A DNA stretch of 64,000 nt from GCA-002701455 sp964342575 (GTDB lineage Bacteria > Pseudomonadota > Alphaproteobacteria > Thalassobaculales > Thalassobaculaceae): positions 12,061-76,060 of the forward strand of contig CAYFGZ010000004.1 in the NCBI GenBank assembly GCA_964342575.1, read 5' to 3'. Both the position numbers and the translations under genes were made by a program. Below, one piece after another: positions 25,062-33,798 of the stretch. Below the pieces are notes generated by a model that did not search any database, was not told the origin of the DNA, and worked only from the letters and a program-made list of their open reading frames with translations. Numbering within the stretch: position 1 is the first letter of the stretch; each line of letters begins with the position of its first letter.

Positions 25062-26552
25062 ATGACGAACACAAAATTTCTGTTCTGCGTATTTGATGGT
25101 CTTAGACGGGACTTAATTCGTCAGGACACCATGCCAAATTTGAATTCGTTTAGGCGGAGTTGGTGTGATTTCCCAAACAGTAACTCTGCATTTCCTTCAG
25201 AAACTCGCGTTCAAGTGTCAAGCTTTGTAACTGGAGCTTATGCTGGGGGTGCCGGATCTTCAGCAGAAAGTGAAGAGGGCGGGGGGCATGGGATTATGGC
25301 AAACGTATTCTACGATTTGTCTCTCCAACTGGACAAACCCTTGGATACTTCAGATACAAATAACATGAAACACGCTCGTCAGGTATACGGGCGTATACAA
25401 AAAGCCGCAAATCTTGGCGAAATTTTAGCTGGAGCTGGGTTTAATTATTCAGTGCTAACGACTGGAAAAATAGGAAACGCGAAACTTCTTAATTTAGAGG
25501 CAGATAAATTTCGTCACAAGCTGTTCTCGATTTGGGGAAGAGACATTTCGAGTGCTGCTATTGATTATGATCGTATAATTAGAGACTTCGGTCCTCCACC
25601 TGAGCAGGAGTTTCCTAATAATATGGTCACCGAATATGCAACAAAATTATTGTTGGAGTATTTTCTTTGTGACGTTACAACGGACGTACAGGTGATTTGG
25701 TATAATGAGCCCGACTTATCCTTTCATTATCGCGGCATTGGGGCGCCCGAAAGTTTATCAACTATAAGGTCAATCGACGAAAATTTTGGAAAAATATTGG
25801 ATTGGTGGAACGCAGAAGGTCGTAGTAAAGGCTGGCACATCATAGTGGTTTCCGATCACGCTCAAATCACCACAATTAAACAGATAAATGTAATCGAAGA
25901 ATTGAGGAAGGGCGGTTTTAATGCGGGCATAGCTGTAGCCGATGGCATTGATATTGCTGTGAAGAGAAGTTATAGCGGTCAAATAACAGTGCGAGATAGG
26001 AATCCTAAGTTGATCAAGCGGGTACTGGAGTTTTTGCAGGACCAATATTGGTGTGGTTTAACCTTTACTAGGACAGGGCTATACGGCGCTTTATGCATGG
26101 CCGACATTAATGGCCTGAACGAACGATCACCAGATATTAATTATGTTATGAGAACGTTTGATGGAGTAAACGAATTTGGGTACCCGGGGTTATGCTACGC
26201 GGATAATCCGGATATCCCACACGGTGGTGGTATTCATGGGGGACTGCACAAAACGGAATTAAATAACTTAATGGTCTTTGGAGGCGATAGGTTTAAGCGG
26301 GAAATGATTTTTGACGTTCCAAGTAGTATTGTAGACGTCCTTCCGACAATCTTATGTGGATTAGATGTTAGACGTCCGAAGACCATTATGGGCCGCTCAT
26401 TAAACGAAGTCTTTCTAGATGGTGGGGATAATCCAGATTGGAGTGAGAGATGTATACGTGCCTCGAGAAATGATTATTCCCAAGAGATGTTGATCGCTGA
26501 GGTTCAGGGAGGCAGCTGCCCGTACCTTCGTGGCGGAAAACGTACGAGTTAA
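25062..26552 (+). CDS. Alkaline phosphatase superfamily phosphodiesterase/pyrophosphatase-like protein
   Basis: A 496-residue protein of the type I phosphodiesterase/nucleotide pyrophosphatase group. Candidate metal ligands and nucleophile are visible: VFDGLRRD with D12, a Ser/Thr in FPSETR (about 45-49), EPDLSFHYRG (D and H near 218-222), SDHAQ (about 264-268) and HGGGIHGGLH (about 386-395). No signal peptide is evident, so it is probably cytoplasmic. It is flanked by unrelated genes. Substrate unknown; phosphonate or nucleotide-type diesters are typical for relatives. The 200 bases upstream hold no other gene. Confidence 0.8.
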   Translation: MTNTKFLFCVFDGLRRDLIRQDTMPNLNSFRRSWCDFPNSNSAFPSETRVQVSSFVTGAYAGGAGSSAESEEGGGHGIMANVFYDLSLQLDKPLDTSDTNNMKHARQVYGRIQKAANLGEILAGAGFNYSVLTTGKIGNAKLLNLEADKFRHKLFSIWGRDISSAAIDYDRIIRDFGPPPEQEFPNNMVTEYATKLLLEYFLCDVTTDVQVIWYNEPDLSFHYRGIGAPESLSTIRSIDENFGKILDWWNAEGRSKGWHIIVVSDHAQITTIKQINVIEELRKGGFNAGIAVADGIDIAVKRSYSGQITVRDRNPKLIKRVLEFLQDQYWCGLTFTRTGLYGALCMADINGLNERSPDINYVMRTFDGVNEFGYPGLCYADNPDIPHGGGIHGGLHKTELNNLMVFGGDRFKREMIFDVPSSIVDVLPTILCGLDVRRPKTIMGRSLNEVFLDGGDNPDWSERCIRASRNDYSQEMLIAEVQGGSCPYLRGGKRTS

Positions 26553-26576
26553 CTGGTCGTTCAACACTCCCAAAAA

Positions 26577-27302
26577 TTAGTCATTTTTTCTGGGTTCAGG
26601 CATTGTGTCCGGTGGAGTGAACGGCGAGATAAATTTTACATTGCCCGCACCACTTTTTTCATAGACTTTTTCGCGAATTCTATTAAGGAAGTCCGCAAGA
26701 TATTTGAGATCACCCTCAAGCATTTCATGGCTTCGGTTTTCCATTTCTTTCCACGCATTGTGGATTTTTTTGACACTTGAAGGGCTGCCTCCTATACCCT
26801 GAAGTTGATCTGTCGTTTTTTTAATCCATTCGATAGTATTTTTCCGCGTTTCCTTGGCTTCGTGAATTTTATCTTTAAGTTTATCAAAGATGAGTTTGGC
26901 TACATCTTCTGATGAATTATCGCAAAATGGCTTTAAAAGTTTCATATACTCGAAGTCAGCGTCTGAGAAATTAAATAAGGCTTTATCAAAGTATTTTAAA
27001 GTAAGGTTCTTGACTGACATAGCGCCTTCCAGTCGAGCTATTCGTTCAATCATCGCATTTCCATCAGTGATTTTTTCGCATTGTTCTTCGGACAAATCGG
27101 CGGATGCGCTATCAAAACTTTTTTTATCGTTTGTTTGGGTTTGTTGTGATCTATTATTCTTTTGTGTTGAGCCTGCAGCGGTTTCTTGAGCCGTGGAGGT
27201 CAACGGATAGCAAAAGGTTATTGCAAGGATGATTACAAAAAAAAACGTACTTTTGAACAAAACTGATCTCTTAGCTAATCTTGGTGGGTCACATTTTTTC
27301 AT
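26577..27302 (-). CDS. Secreted protein of unknown function
   Basis: I do not recognise this 241-residue protein. It has a clear Sec-type N-terminus: basic residues (MKKCDPPRLAKRS), a hydrophobic stretch at about 16-34 (FFFVIILAITFCYPL) and a likely signal peptidase I site after TSTAQ. A Gln/Asn/Ser-rich low-complexity segment of about 30 residues follows, then a mostly helical, Lys/Glu-rich body with two cysteines (EEQCEKI, KPFCDNS) that could form a disulfide. Residues about 125-215 look like coiled helices. Probably periplasmic. It is divergent from the GGT-like gene. Confidence 0.65.
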   Translation of the reverse strand: MKKCDPPRLAKRSVLFKSTFFFVIILAITFCYPLTSTAQETAAGSTQKNNRSQQTQTNDKKSFDSASADLSEEQCEKITDGNAMIERIARLEGAMSVKNLTLKYFDKALFNFSDADFEYMKLLKPFCDNSSEDVAKLIFDKLKDKIHEAKETRKNTIEWIKKTTDQLQGIGGSPSSVKKIHNAWKEMENRSHEMLEGDLKYLADFLNRIREKVYEKSGAGNVKFISPFTPPDTMPEPRKND

Positions 27303-27356
27303 TCGTTTAAGATAACCTTAGTCGCGCTACCGATAAAGTCATTATCTCGTGTTTGG

Positions 27357-28937
27357 ATGGGAATCATGCAAAAATATAACACTTTGAATATGCCATACGA
27401 AATATGGAACATTTCAAAGAAAACGGCAATGGCCAGCAAGGGAGTAGTAGTCGCTCAGGAAATAGAAGCGGCGAGAGTTGGTGCGTTGATGCTAGAAGCC
27501 GGTGGTAATGCGGTAGATGCCGCTATTGCCACAGCCTTTGCTCTCTGTGTAACGGAACCATGGATGAGTGGCCTTGGTGGAGGTGGGTTTATGCAAGTTT
27601 ACATGGCCGAGACCCAAACAGTCCAATTAATAGACTTTAGCATGATAGCTCCTGCGGAGCTCGTTCAAAGCGATTATATTTTGACCGGTGAAACAGGCGA
27701 TGATTTATTTGGTTGGCCCGCTGTTGAACATGATACAAATTTTCATGGTGCTAAAGCTATTTCGGTGCCGGGGGCGGTAGCAGGTTATGCACTAGCAAAT
27801 GAGGTGTTTGGTCGAAAGTGTTGGCAACAGCTTATTCAACCTGCTGTCGAGTTAGCCAAAAGGGGACATCGCAAAACTTGGTGGACTACGTTAAATGTAG
27901 CGGCAGAGGCAAAATTACTCGCTCTGTATAGCCAATCTAAGTTAGATTGGTTGCCCGATGGCCAAGTCCCAACGGTCTCGTCCACCCCAAACGACGATTA
28001 TCTTAATTTGGATAAATTAGCTTTAACTCTTGAATTGCTCAGTATTCATGGGCCTGAATATTTCTATTTAGGCGAGTTAGCAGAAAATATTGTAAATGAT
28101 ATAGGGGAAGCAGGAGGGCGGCTTTCTCGGCTGGATTTAAAAAACTATTCAGCTCGGATATTGGACCCGTTGACTGTATCTCGGGGTTCTACGGTTTACA
28201 ATTTGGTTCCTGAGTATTCAGCAGGGCCTACTTTTTTGGATGCACTTAATCGCCTTCCAAAGTTTGATAAGGGCACTCCAGCGCCAGAACACCATAGATC
28301 GATTTGTGAGGCTTTAATAGAAGCCTATAAGACAAGATTAGACACAATGGGCCACGCCGCTGATGCTGATGATCATAGCTGTACAACTCACATAAATACG
28401 CTGGATTCAGAAGGTAATATTGTGGTTATGACAACAACGCTTTTGTCGAGATTTGGTTCTCGTTTTGTCCTGCCTACAAGTGGTGTGTTGATGAATAATG
28501 GGATTAATTGGTTCGACCCTAGGCCCAATCGACCCAATTCAATTGCTGCTGGACAGCGCCCCTTGTCAAATATGTGTCCGATAATAGCAATTAAAGATGG
28601 ACAGCCCTCTTCTGGTCTTGGAGCGTCCGGTGGGAGAAAGATTTTGCCGGCGGTTTTTCAAATTGCAGTATACATGAATGACTTTGGAATGGATTTAGCT
28701 ACTGCCATTAATTATCCTAGAATTGATGTTAGCACAACGGATGTGATTGTCTACGATGATCGATTTGATAGGCAGACGAGGACGTTGCTAGACGGTCTTG
28801 CTACAACGCGCCCATGGGCTCCCACAACTTTCCCTTCTATTTATGCGGTTCCCTCCGGTGTGCAAATTACGGAAGATGGCAAACTCGTTGGAGTAGCGCA
28901 CCCGCTTTCTCCATTAGCAGCTGCTGTGGAAGCATAA
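27357..28937 (+). CDS. Gamma-glutamyltransferase family protein
   Basis: A 526-residue Ntn-hydrolase related to glutathione hydrolase. Visible landmarks: GGNAVDAAIATAFALCVTEPWMSGLGGGGFM (in part: AGGNAVDAAIATAF and SGLGGGGFMQVY), the autoprocessing and nucleophile region DHSCTTHINTLDSEGN at about 338-353, and GINWFDPRPNRPNS. No signal peptide is seen, so it is probably cytoplasmic, unlike classical periplasmic GGT. Family members cleave gamma-glutamyl amides or, in some lineages, cephalosporin side chains or polyglutamate. ATG 27357 is used; an ATG at 27366 is also possible. Confidence 0.85.
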   Translation: MGIMQKYNTLNMPYEIWNISKKTAMASKGVVVAQEIEAARVGALMLEAGGNAVDAAIATAFALCVTEPWMSGLGGGGFMQVYMAETQTVQLIDFSMIAPAELVQSDYILTGETGDDLFGWPAVEHDTNFHGAKAISVPGAVAGYALANEVFGRKCWQQLIQPAVELAKRGHRKTWWTTLNVAAEAKLLALYSQSKLDWLPDGQVPTVSSTPNDDYLNLDKLALTLELLSIHGPEYFYLGELAENIVNDIGEAGGRLSRLDLKNYSARILDPLTVSRGSTVYNLVPEYSAGPTFLDALNRLPKFDKGTPAPEHHRSICEALIEAYKTRLDTMGHAADADDHSCTTHINTLDSEGNIVVMTTTLLSRFGSRFVLPTSGVLMNNGINWFDPRPNRPNSIAAGQRPLSNMCPIIAIKDGQPSSGLGASGGRKILPAVFQIAVYMNDFGMDLATAINYPRIDVSTTDVIVYDDRFDRQTRTLLDGLATTRPWAPTTFPSIYAVPSGVQITEDGKLVGVAHPLSPLAAAVEA

Positions 28938-28957
28938 AACTTGAATCAGCGTACGGT

Positions 28958-29161
28958 CTAAAAGTCTGTGCATCGACCATTGTGCTCCCAATCGCCGTAA
29001 CGCGTTGGTTCGGGACCATTGTAGCCGCCCAACTCTTTTTCTGACTCGTGTTTATCTGTATCTGTTTCTAACTCGTTGGCTTTGGAAACAGGTGCGCCAT
29101 CTTGTTTTAGCACGACTTCTTTTGGTTTCCTTGTTTTTAAAATGTGTTTACTCTGTTGCAT
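28958..29161 (-). CDS. DUF1674 / succinate dehydrogenase assembly factor 4-like protein
   Basis: A 67-residue protein ending in GGYNGPEPTRYGDWEHNGRC-TDF, the SDHAF4/DUF1674 signature. In mitochondria and bacteria this family binds flavinylated SdhA and protects it during complex II assembly. The N-terminal part is polar and poorly conserved. The ATG at 29161 gives the normal length; the longer frame upstream adds a hydrophobic stretch not seen in the family. It is divergent from rsmB, a common alphaproteobacterial pairing, and convergent with the GGT-like gene. Confidence 0.88.
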   Translation of the reverse strand: MQQSKHILKTRKPKEVVLKQDGAPVSKANELETDTDKHESEKELGGYNGPEPTRYGDWEHNGRCTDF

Positions 29162-29216
29162 AATTATTACATAAGCGTTGCTAACTAATATTTCAATAGA
29201 TCTAGAATAAAAAATA

Positions 29217-29240
29217 AGCAAGGTTGGGAACTGGCTTGCT
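29217..29240 (+). promoter_or_regulatory. Short inverted repeat in the rsmB leader
   Basis: AGCAAG and CTTGCT form a perfect 6-bp inverted repeat with a 12-base loop, ending 9 bases before the rsmB ATG at 29250. It could fold in the 5' leader and affect ribosome access. It is short enough to be chance. Confidence 0.25.
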
Positions 29241-29249
29241 GCGGAAAAG

Positions 29250-30572
29250 ATGCCGGAAAATCGTGGGAATTTAATGCAGGCACAAGAAATACGAGTTTCT
29301 ATTTCGCGCTACGCGGCTTTAGAGCTTTTTACTTCGATTGTAGTTCGCAAACAAACCTTAGAAAAGGCAATTGGGACCTTTTTAGGCTTCGATCAATTGT
29401 CGGAACGCGACAAAGGTTTCTCTCGATTAATAGTGGTGACCACTTTGCGAAGGCTTGGGCAAATAGATGCTATTGTAAATTATTGCTTAATTAAGGAGTT
29501 ACCTAAAGGTGCTGAGACAGTTACGAATGTCATAAGGTTAGCGGCAGCTGAGATTTTATTTTTGGGTGTTGACGTCTACGCAAGCGTTGATAGTGCTGTA
29601 ACGATTGTTAAGGCTCGACGATTTTATAAGTTTCAGGGGTTAACAAATGCAGTATTGCGCCGGTTAGCTCGCGAGGGCGAGAAATTAGTGGGAGAATTCC
29701 CGGAGGAATTAAATTTTCCCGAGTGGATAGTTAAAGCCTGGATTAGGGAGTACGGAAAAAGTGAGGCTCGTCGATTGGTTCTGTCTTCTCTTGAAGAACC
29801 TGCATTGGATATTTCTGTTAAGAATAATGCCAACGTTTGGGCCGAAAAACTAGATGCCAAAATTCTAGTTACTGGATCTTTGAGACGTGGGTTTGGTGGT
29901 CGAATCGAAGATATGCCTGGGTATAAAGAAGGGGCTTGGTGGGTGCAAGACGCAGGCGCAGCAATACCCGTTTTGCTGTTTGGGAATGTAAAGGGGCTCC
30001 GCGTATTAGACGCTTGTGCGGCCCCGGGAGGTAAAACAGCTCAACTTGCGGCGGCAGGCGCGGATGTTACAGCTGTTGATCGTTCTCCAAAACGATTGAA
30101 AAGATTAGAGAGTAATATGATCCGATTGCGCCTGCCCGTTACGTGTATCCAGGCGGATCTGATCGATTGGGAACCGGAAGAGAGTTTTGACGCAGTGTTA
30201 TTAGATCCCCCATGTACCGCGACGGGAACGATCCGCAGGAACCCAGATTTATTAATAAGAAAAGCTATTAACGATACCAAAAAATTAGTAAAATTGCAGG
30301 ATAAGCTGCTTAGCAAAGTGTCCAGATTAGTCAAGCCGCACGGACAATTGATATTTTGCACATGTTCTCTGCAGCCAGAAGAAGGAGAGCAAAGGATATC
30401 CAAATTTCTTGCTAAGAATATGAAATTTAAGCGGAACCCTGTGCGACCCAATGAAATAGGTGGGATGACGGAATTGATCAACAAATCGGGAGATTTGAGA
30501 ACACTTCCATCTCAATTTTCCGAAGTGGGTGGCATTGATGGGTTTTTCGTTGCAAGGCTATCAAGAGGATAA
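29250..30572 (+). CDS. rsmB: 16S rRNA (cytosine-967-C5)-methyltransferase RsmB-like protein
   Basis: A 440-residue RNA m5C methyltransferase. The N-terminal NusB-like RNA-binding domain spans about 10-145 (LSERDKGFSRLIVVTTLRR). The SAM-binding Rossmann domain begins with LDACAAPGGKTAQLAAAGA at about 253-271, and the catalytic PPC motif is LDPPCTATG; the second cysteine is in FCTCSLQPEEGE. The ATG at 29250 is used, with an alternative ATG at 29274. It is followed 65 bases later by rpe, as in many alphaproteobacteria. Confidence 0.93.
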   Translation: MPENRGNLMQAQEIRVSISRYAALELFTSIVVRKQTLEKAIGTFLGFDQLSERDKGFSRLIVVTTLRRLGQIDAIVNYCLIKELPKGAETVTNVIRLAAAEILFLGVDVYASVDSAVTIVKARRFYKFQGLTNAVLRRLAREGEKLVGEFPEELNFPEWIVKAWIREYGKSEARRLVLSSLEEPALDISVKNNANVWAEKLDAKILVTGSLRRGFGGRIEDMPGYKEGAWWVQDAGAAIPVLLFGNVKGLRVLDACAAPGGKTAQLAAAGADVTAVDRSPKRLKRLESNMIRLRLPVTCIQADLIDWEPEESFDAVLLDPPCTATGTIRRNPDLLIRKAINDTKKLVKLQDKLLSKVSRLVKPHGQLIFCTCSLQPEEGEQRISKFLAKNMKFKRNPVRPNEIGGMTELINKSGDLRTLPSQFSEVGGIDGFFVARLSRG

Positions 30573-30637
30573 ATATAGTCCATGGTTCCAAATCGGACTA
30601 TTGCGAATATTATCACAAACTGCTACCTGAATTATCT

Positions 30638-31306
30638 ATGCAAAAGAATATTAGAATATCGCCCTCGATCCTTGCTTCTGACTTTTCTCGTCTTGGGGAA
30701 GAAGTGAAGGACATATCAAGGATGGGGGCTGATTTTATTCATTTAGATATTATGGATGGTTGTTTTGTTCCAAACTTATCTTTTGGAGCTGATATTGTTA
30801 AGGCAGTGCGACCACACAGTCATTTGCCGTTTGATGTGCATTTGATGATAGATTCTCCAGAAAGGTATATACAATCGTATGTAGACGCTGGTGCTGATAT
30901 AATAACGGTTCACCCTGAAGCGACATTTCATATCCACAGCACATTGCAGAAAATTCGCGAGACAGGAACTAAAGTTGGCATCGCCTTGAATCCTGGTACC
31001 TCTATCCAGGTCTTAGACGGTATAGCTGATTTGATCGATTTGATTCTTATAATGACTGTAAATCCAGGCTTTGGTGGTCAGTCTTTCTTGAATAGTCAGT
31101 TGCGAAAAATTTCAGATGTGCGGTTAAAAATAGACGAATTGAAGCAACCCATAGACCTATCTGTTGATGGTGGCATAAACAGAGAAACGGCGAAGTTAGC
31201 TATTGAAGCGGGAGCTAATGTGTTAGTTGCGGGTACGGCCATTTTCAGGGCGAATGGACGCCCGTATTCGGAGACTATCGATAAACTTAGGAACCCTTAT
31301 TCTTGA
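30638..31306 (+). CDS. rpe: Ribulose-phosphate 3-epimerase
   Basis: Interconverts ribulose 5-phosphate and xylulose 5-phosphate in the pentose phosphate pathway. The 222-residue TIM barrel shows SPSILASDFSRLGEE, the metal-binding HLDIMDGCFVPNLSFG (about 34-49), FDVHLMI, TVNPGFGGQSF and SVDGGINRETA. All catalytic aspartates and metal-ligand histidines appear intact. Its TGA overlaps the TTG start of the heparinase-like gene, so the two are translationally coupled, an arrangement conserved in the class. Confidence 0.97.
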   Translation: MQKNIRISPSILASDFSRLGEEVKDISRMGADFIHLDIMDGCFVPNLSFGADIVKAVRPHSHLPFDVHLMIDSPERYIQSYVDAGADIITVHPEATFHIHSTLQKIRETGTKVGIALNPGTSIQVLDGIADLIDLILIMTVNPGFGGQSFLNSQLRKISDVRLKIDELKQPIDLSVDGGINRETAKLAIEAGANVLVAGTAIFRANGRPYSETIDKLRNPYS

Positions 31307-32937
31307 AGACAGGTATTATAGCCCGCTCGTTAAAAGAACTGTATTTCCGTACGCCAATTTATTCGTGGCGTCTAAATCGTATCGCCTTCAAAGAGATAGA
31401 AACGCCTATTGTCGATTTGTGGCCAGGAGAGTCGGAGGTAGGGCGAGCTGTAATCGATGGAGAGACTGCCGGGGTCAAGGTGGAAAATGGAGAGTCTCTA
31501 TGGGATATTAAGGCGATAGACCATCTCAGTCTTGAATCATTACATGGATTTTCTTGGCTTCGCCATTTAAGAGCCCAAGGGGGAGAGGCCGCACGAAAAA
31601 CGGCGTGTCAATTGGTCGAAGGTTGGCTGGTCCGTTTCAGCGAGTGGCATCCCTTAGTATGGAGAGCCGATATTCTTGGAGAAAGAGTATCCGCGTGGCT
31701 TGGGATGCATGATTTTTTTTGCGAGTCGGCGAACGACGAATTTCGAATTAGCGTGTTAACAAGCATAAGGCGCCAAACAGCCCATGGTTTGGGCGATATT
31801 GACTCCGTTCAGTCTGGTGTCAAGCGACTACGAGCAATAAAAGGTCTAATAATCGTTTGTCTGGCGTTTCGTAGTGATTTGCATCGAATCGAGTTTTTGC
31901 AAAAGCTTTTGGAGAAAGAGGTGGAACTTCAAGTGAATTCTGATGGTGGTCATATATCGCGATCTCCATCGGTGCACATAGAGGTTCTGATGGCGTTGAT
32001 AGATATTAGAAATGTATTCAGAGCGAATGGGGAGGGAACATCTGAGAACCTGCAGGAGGTTATTGGGAAAATGACTTCGATGTTGAGATTATGGCGGCAC
32101 GGTGATGGGAAGCTGGCACTTTTTCATAGTACCCAAGAAAATGGAAAATCATTGATTGAGAGTATAATAGGACAGTCTGAGTCGCGCAGAAAGACTTTTT
32201 ATGAAGCCCCTATCACCGGGTTCTATAAACTTTCAGCTGGTGGTTCCAATGTGATTGTTGATAGCGGTATAGGGGATTGCAATGACATTGGGGAACATGC
32301 AAGTCTAGCGGCTTTTGAATTCAGTGTTGGAAAACAACGTCTTTTTGTTAATTGTGGAACAAGTCCCGGCAACCCTTATATCAGGGAGGCCTTAAGAGCC
32401 TCTTCAGCGCACTCAATGCTTACGATAGACGGTTTCGATATACTAGATAAAAAGTCCGAACCATTTCTTCGGAACGAAGCTGTATTGCTGTTTCACAAAA
32501 AGAGTGCCGTTAAAGGTGAACTATTACTTGAGCTTAGTCATGATGGGTATAAACGCAGTCATGGACTAACGCATAATCGAACGCTTTATTTGTCGGCGTC
32601 TGGTGATGACTTGCGAGGAGAGGAGGGACTTCAATACTCTGGTGACCCAGGGTTCGTTCCCGAAGCGGCAATAATTAGGTTTCATTTGCACCCGAGAGTG
32701 AGGGCGTCTCTGGTGCAGAATGGTTCATCTATTATACTGCGGCCCACGGCGGGGGGTATTTGGCGTTTTAAGACAGATGCCAACCTAAACTTATCGGAAA
32801 GTCTATATTTGGGGACTGCGACCAGACAGAAAACCGAGCAAATTGTTGTAACCAAAGTTCTTGAAAATATTCGAGAAACCGGCAATGTGATTATAAAGTG
32901 GGCCGTTTGCCGCGAAGACGGTCCAACATCCAGTTGA
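31303..32937 (+). CDS. Heparinase II/III family protein
   Basis: A 544-residue protein with an N-terminal helical toroid (about 30-270) and a C-terminal beta-sandwich heparinase II/III domain (about 300-540). Landmarks are WHPLVWRADILGERVSAWLG, GLGDIDSVQSG.KRLRAIKGL, DGGHISRSPSVHIEVL (His candidates for catalysis) and ASSAHSMLTIDG. It begins with TTG overlapping the rpe stop (TTGA). Although named for polysaccharide lyases, this rpe-linked group in alphaproteobacteria has no proven substrate; a uronic-acid-containing cell polymer is plausible. Confidence 0.9.
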   Translation: MKTGIIARSLKELYFRTPIYSWRLNRIAFKEIETPIVDLWPGESEVGRAVIDGETAGVKVENGESLWDIKAIDHLSLESLHGFSWLRHLRAQGGEAARKTACQLVEGWLVRFSEWHPLVWRADILGERVSAWLGMHDFFCESANDEFRISVLTSIRRQTAHGLGDIDSVQSGVKRLRAIKGLIIVCLAFRSDLHRIEFLQKLLEKEVELQVNSDGGHISRSPSVHIEVLMALIDIRNVFRANGEGTSENLQEVIGKMTSMLRLWRHGDGKLALFHSTQENGKSLIESIIGQSESRRKTFYEAPITGFYKLSAGGSNVIVDSGIGDCNDIGEHASLAAFEFSVGKQRLFVNCGTSPGNPYIREALRASSAHSMLTIDGFDILDKKSEPFLRNEAVLLFHKKSAVKGELLLELSHDGYKRSHGLTHNRTLYLSASGDDLRGEEGLQYSGDPGFVPEAAIIRFHLHPRVRASLVQNGSSIILRPTAGGIWRFKTDANLNLSESLYLGTATRQKTEQIVVTKVLENIRETGNVIIKWAVCREDGPTSS

Positions 32938-32958
32938 AATGGACCTTAGTGGGAGCAT

Positions 32959-33777
32959 ATGATGAGTGAAGTTGAGTGGTCACGCCTCAAGGCACATGAG
33001 CTAAGGCTTTTAGCCAAACGGGATAGTGTTATTATAGTGCCAGTAGCTGCCTTGGAGCAGCACGGACCTCATTTACCTGTAATGGTGGATAGCCGATTGA
33101 CCGGTGAAGTCGCTCGCCGAGCGGCGTTGAAGGGGGCGGCATCTGGGATTACTGCAGTGACTTTACCCGTTGTTTGGCATGGGTTGTCGGAACATCATAT
33201 GGCCTATGGTGGAACGATAAGTTTGGATAGCAATACGTTCTATCTTGTGTTGGAAGGAATAATTCGCAGTGCTTCTAGACATGGATTTTCGAATTTTTTG
33301 ATTCTTAACGGGCATGGTGGAAATATTACGGCCGCTGAGGTGTGTGCACAGGATATCAGCATAAAGTTGGGAGTTACGGTTGTTGCGACTACTTATTGGT
33401 TGGAGGCGGCGGAAAGGTTTGGCGAAATATTGGAAAAGCAGGATAATGTATTGCATGCTTGCGAAGCTGAGACGTCAATGATGATGGCTCTAGAACAGGA
33501 ACTCGTAGACGATAGCATATTGGAAAATTCTAGGGGGCCAATGGATCTTCAATTTTTGAGGGCTGGGAATGGGTCTTACCGTTGGCGTTCCTTGACGCAC
33601 GTGACTCCTAATGGGGTTATTGGAGATCCAACATTTGCGTCTAAGGATAAGGGACAAAGATTGCTAGATGCCGCGGCCGAGGCAATTGTCGAACTTCTGG
33701 AAAGCTCAGCAACATTTGCTAGGCAAAAAGACATGCGGCAAAAGAGTGTAGCTGGGGTTCCGTTCGATCAGGATTAG
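32959..33777 (+). CDS. Creatininase family amidohydrolase
   Basis: A 272-residue metal-dependent amidohydrolase of the creatininase/MftE-like superfamily. VPVAALEQHGPHLPVMVDSR (metal-binding E and H near 34-40 and D near 44), HHMAYGGTIS, NGHGGNITA (metal ligands) and HACEAETSMMM are family hallmarks. Relatives hydrolyse creatinine, formamidopyrimidines and peptide tails. A GGGAG site lies just upstream of ATG 32959. It sits between the heparinase-like gene and sugar-lipid genes, an unusual place; in many relatives of this genome purH follows the heparinase gene. Substrate unknown. Confidence 0.88.
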   Translation: MMSEVEWSRLKAHELRLLAKRDSVIIVPVAALEQHGPHLPVMVDSRLTGEVARRAALKGAASGITAVTLPVVWHGLSEHHMAYGGTISLDSNTFYLVLEGIIRSASRHGFSNFLILNGHGGNITAAEVCAQDISIKLGVTVVATTYWLEAAERFGEILEKQDNVLHACEAETSMMMALEQELVDDSILENSRGPMDLQFLRAGNGSYRWRSLTHVTPNGVIGDPTFASKDKGQRLLDAAAEAIVELLESSATFARQKDMRQKSVAGVPFDQD

Positions 33778-33798
33778 TTAAGACTGGAAAGAACCTGA

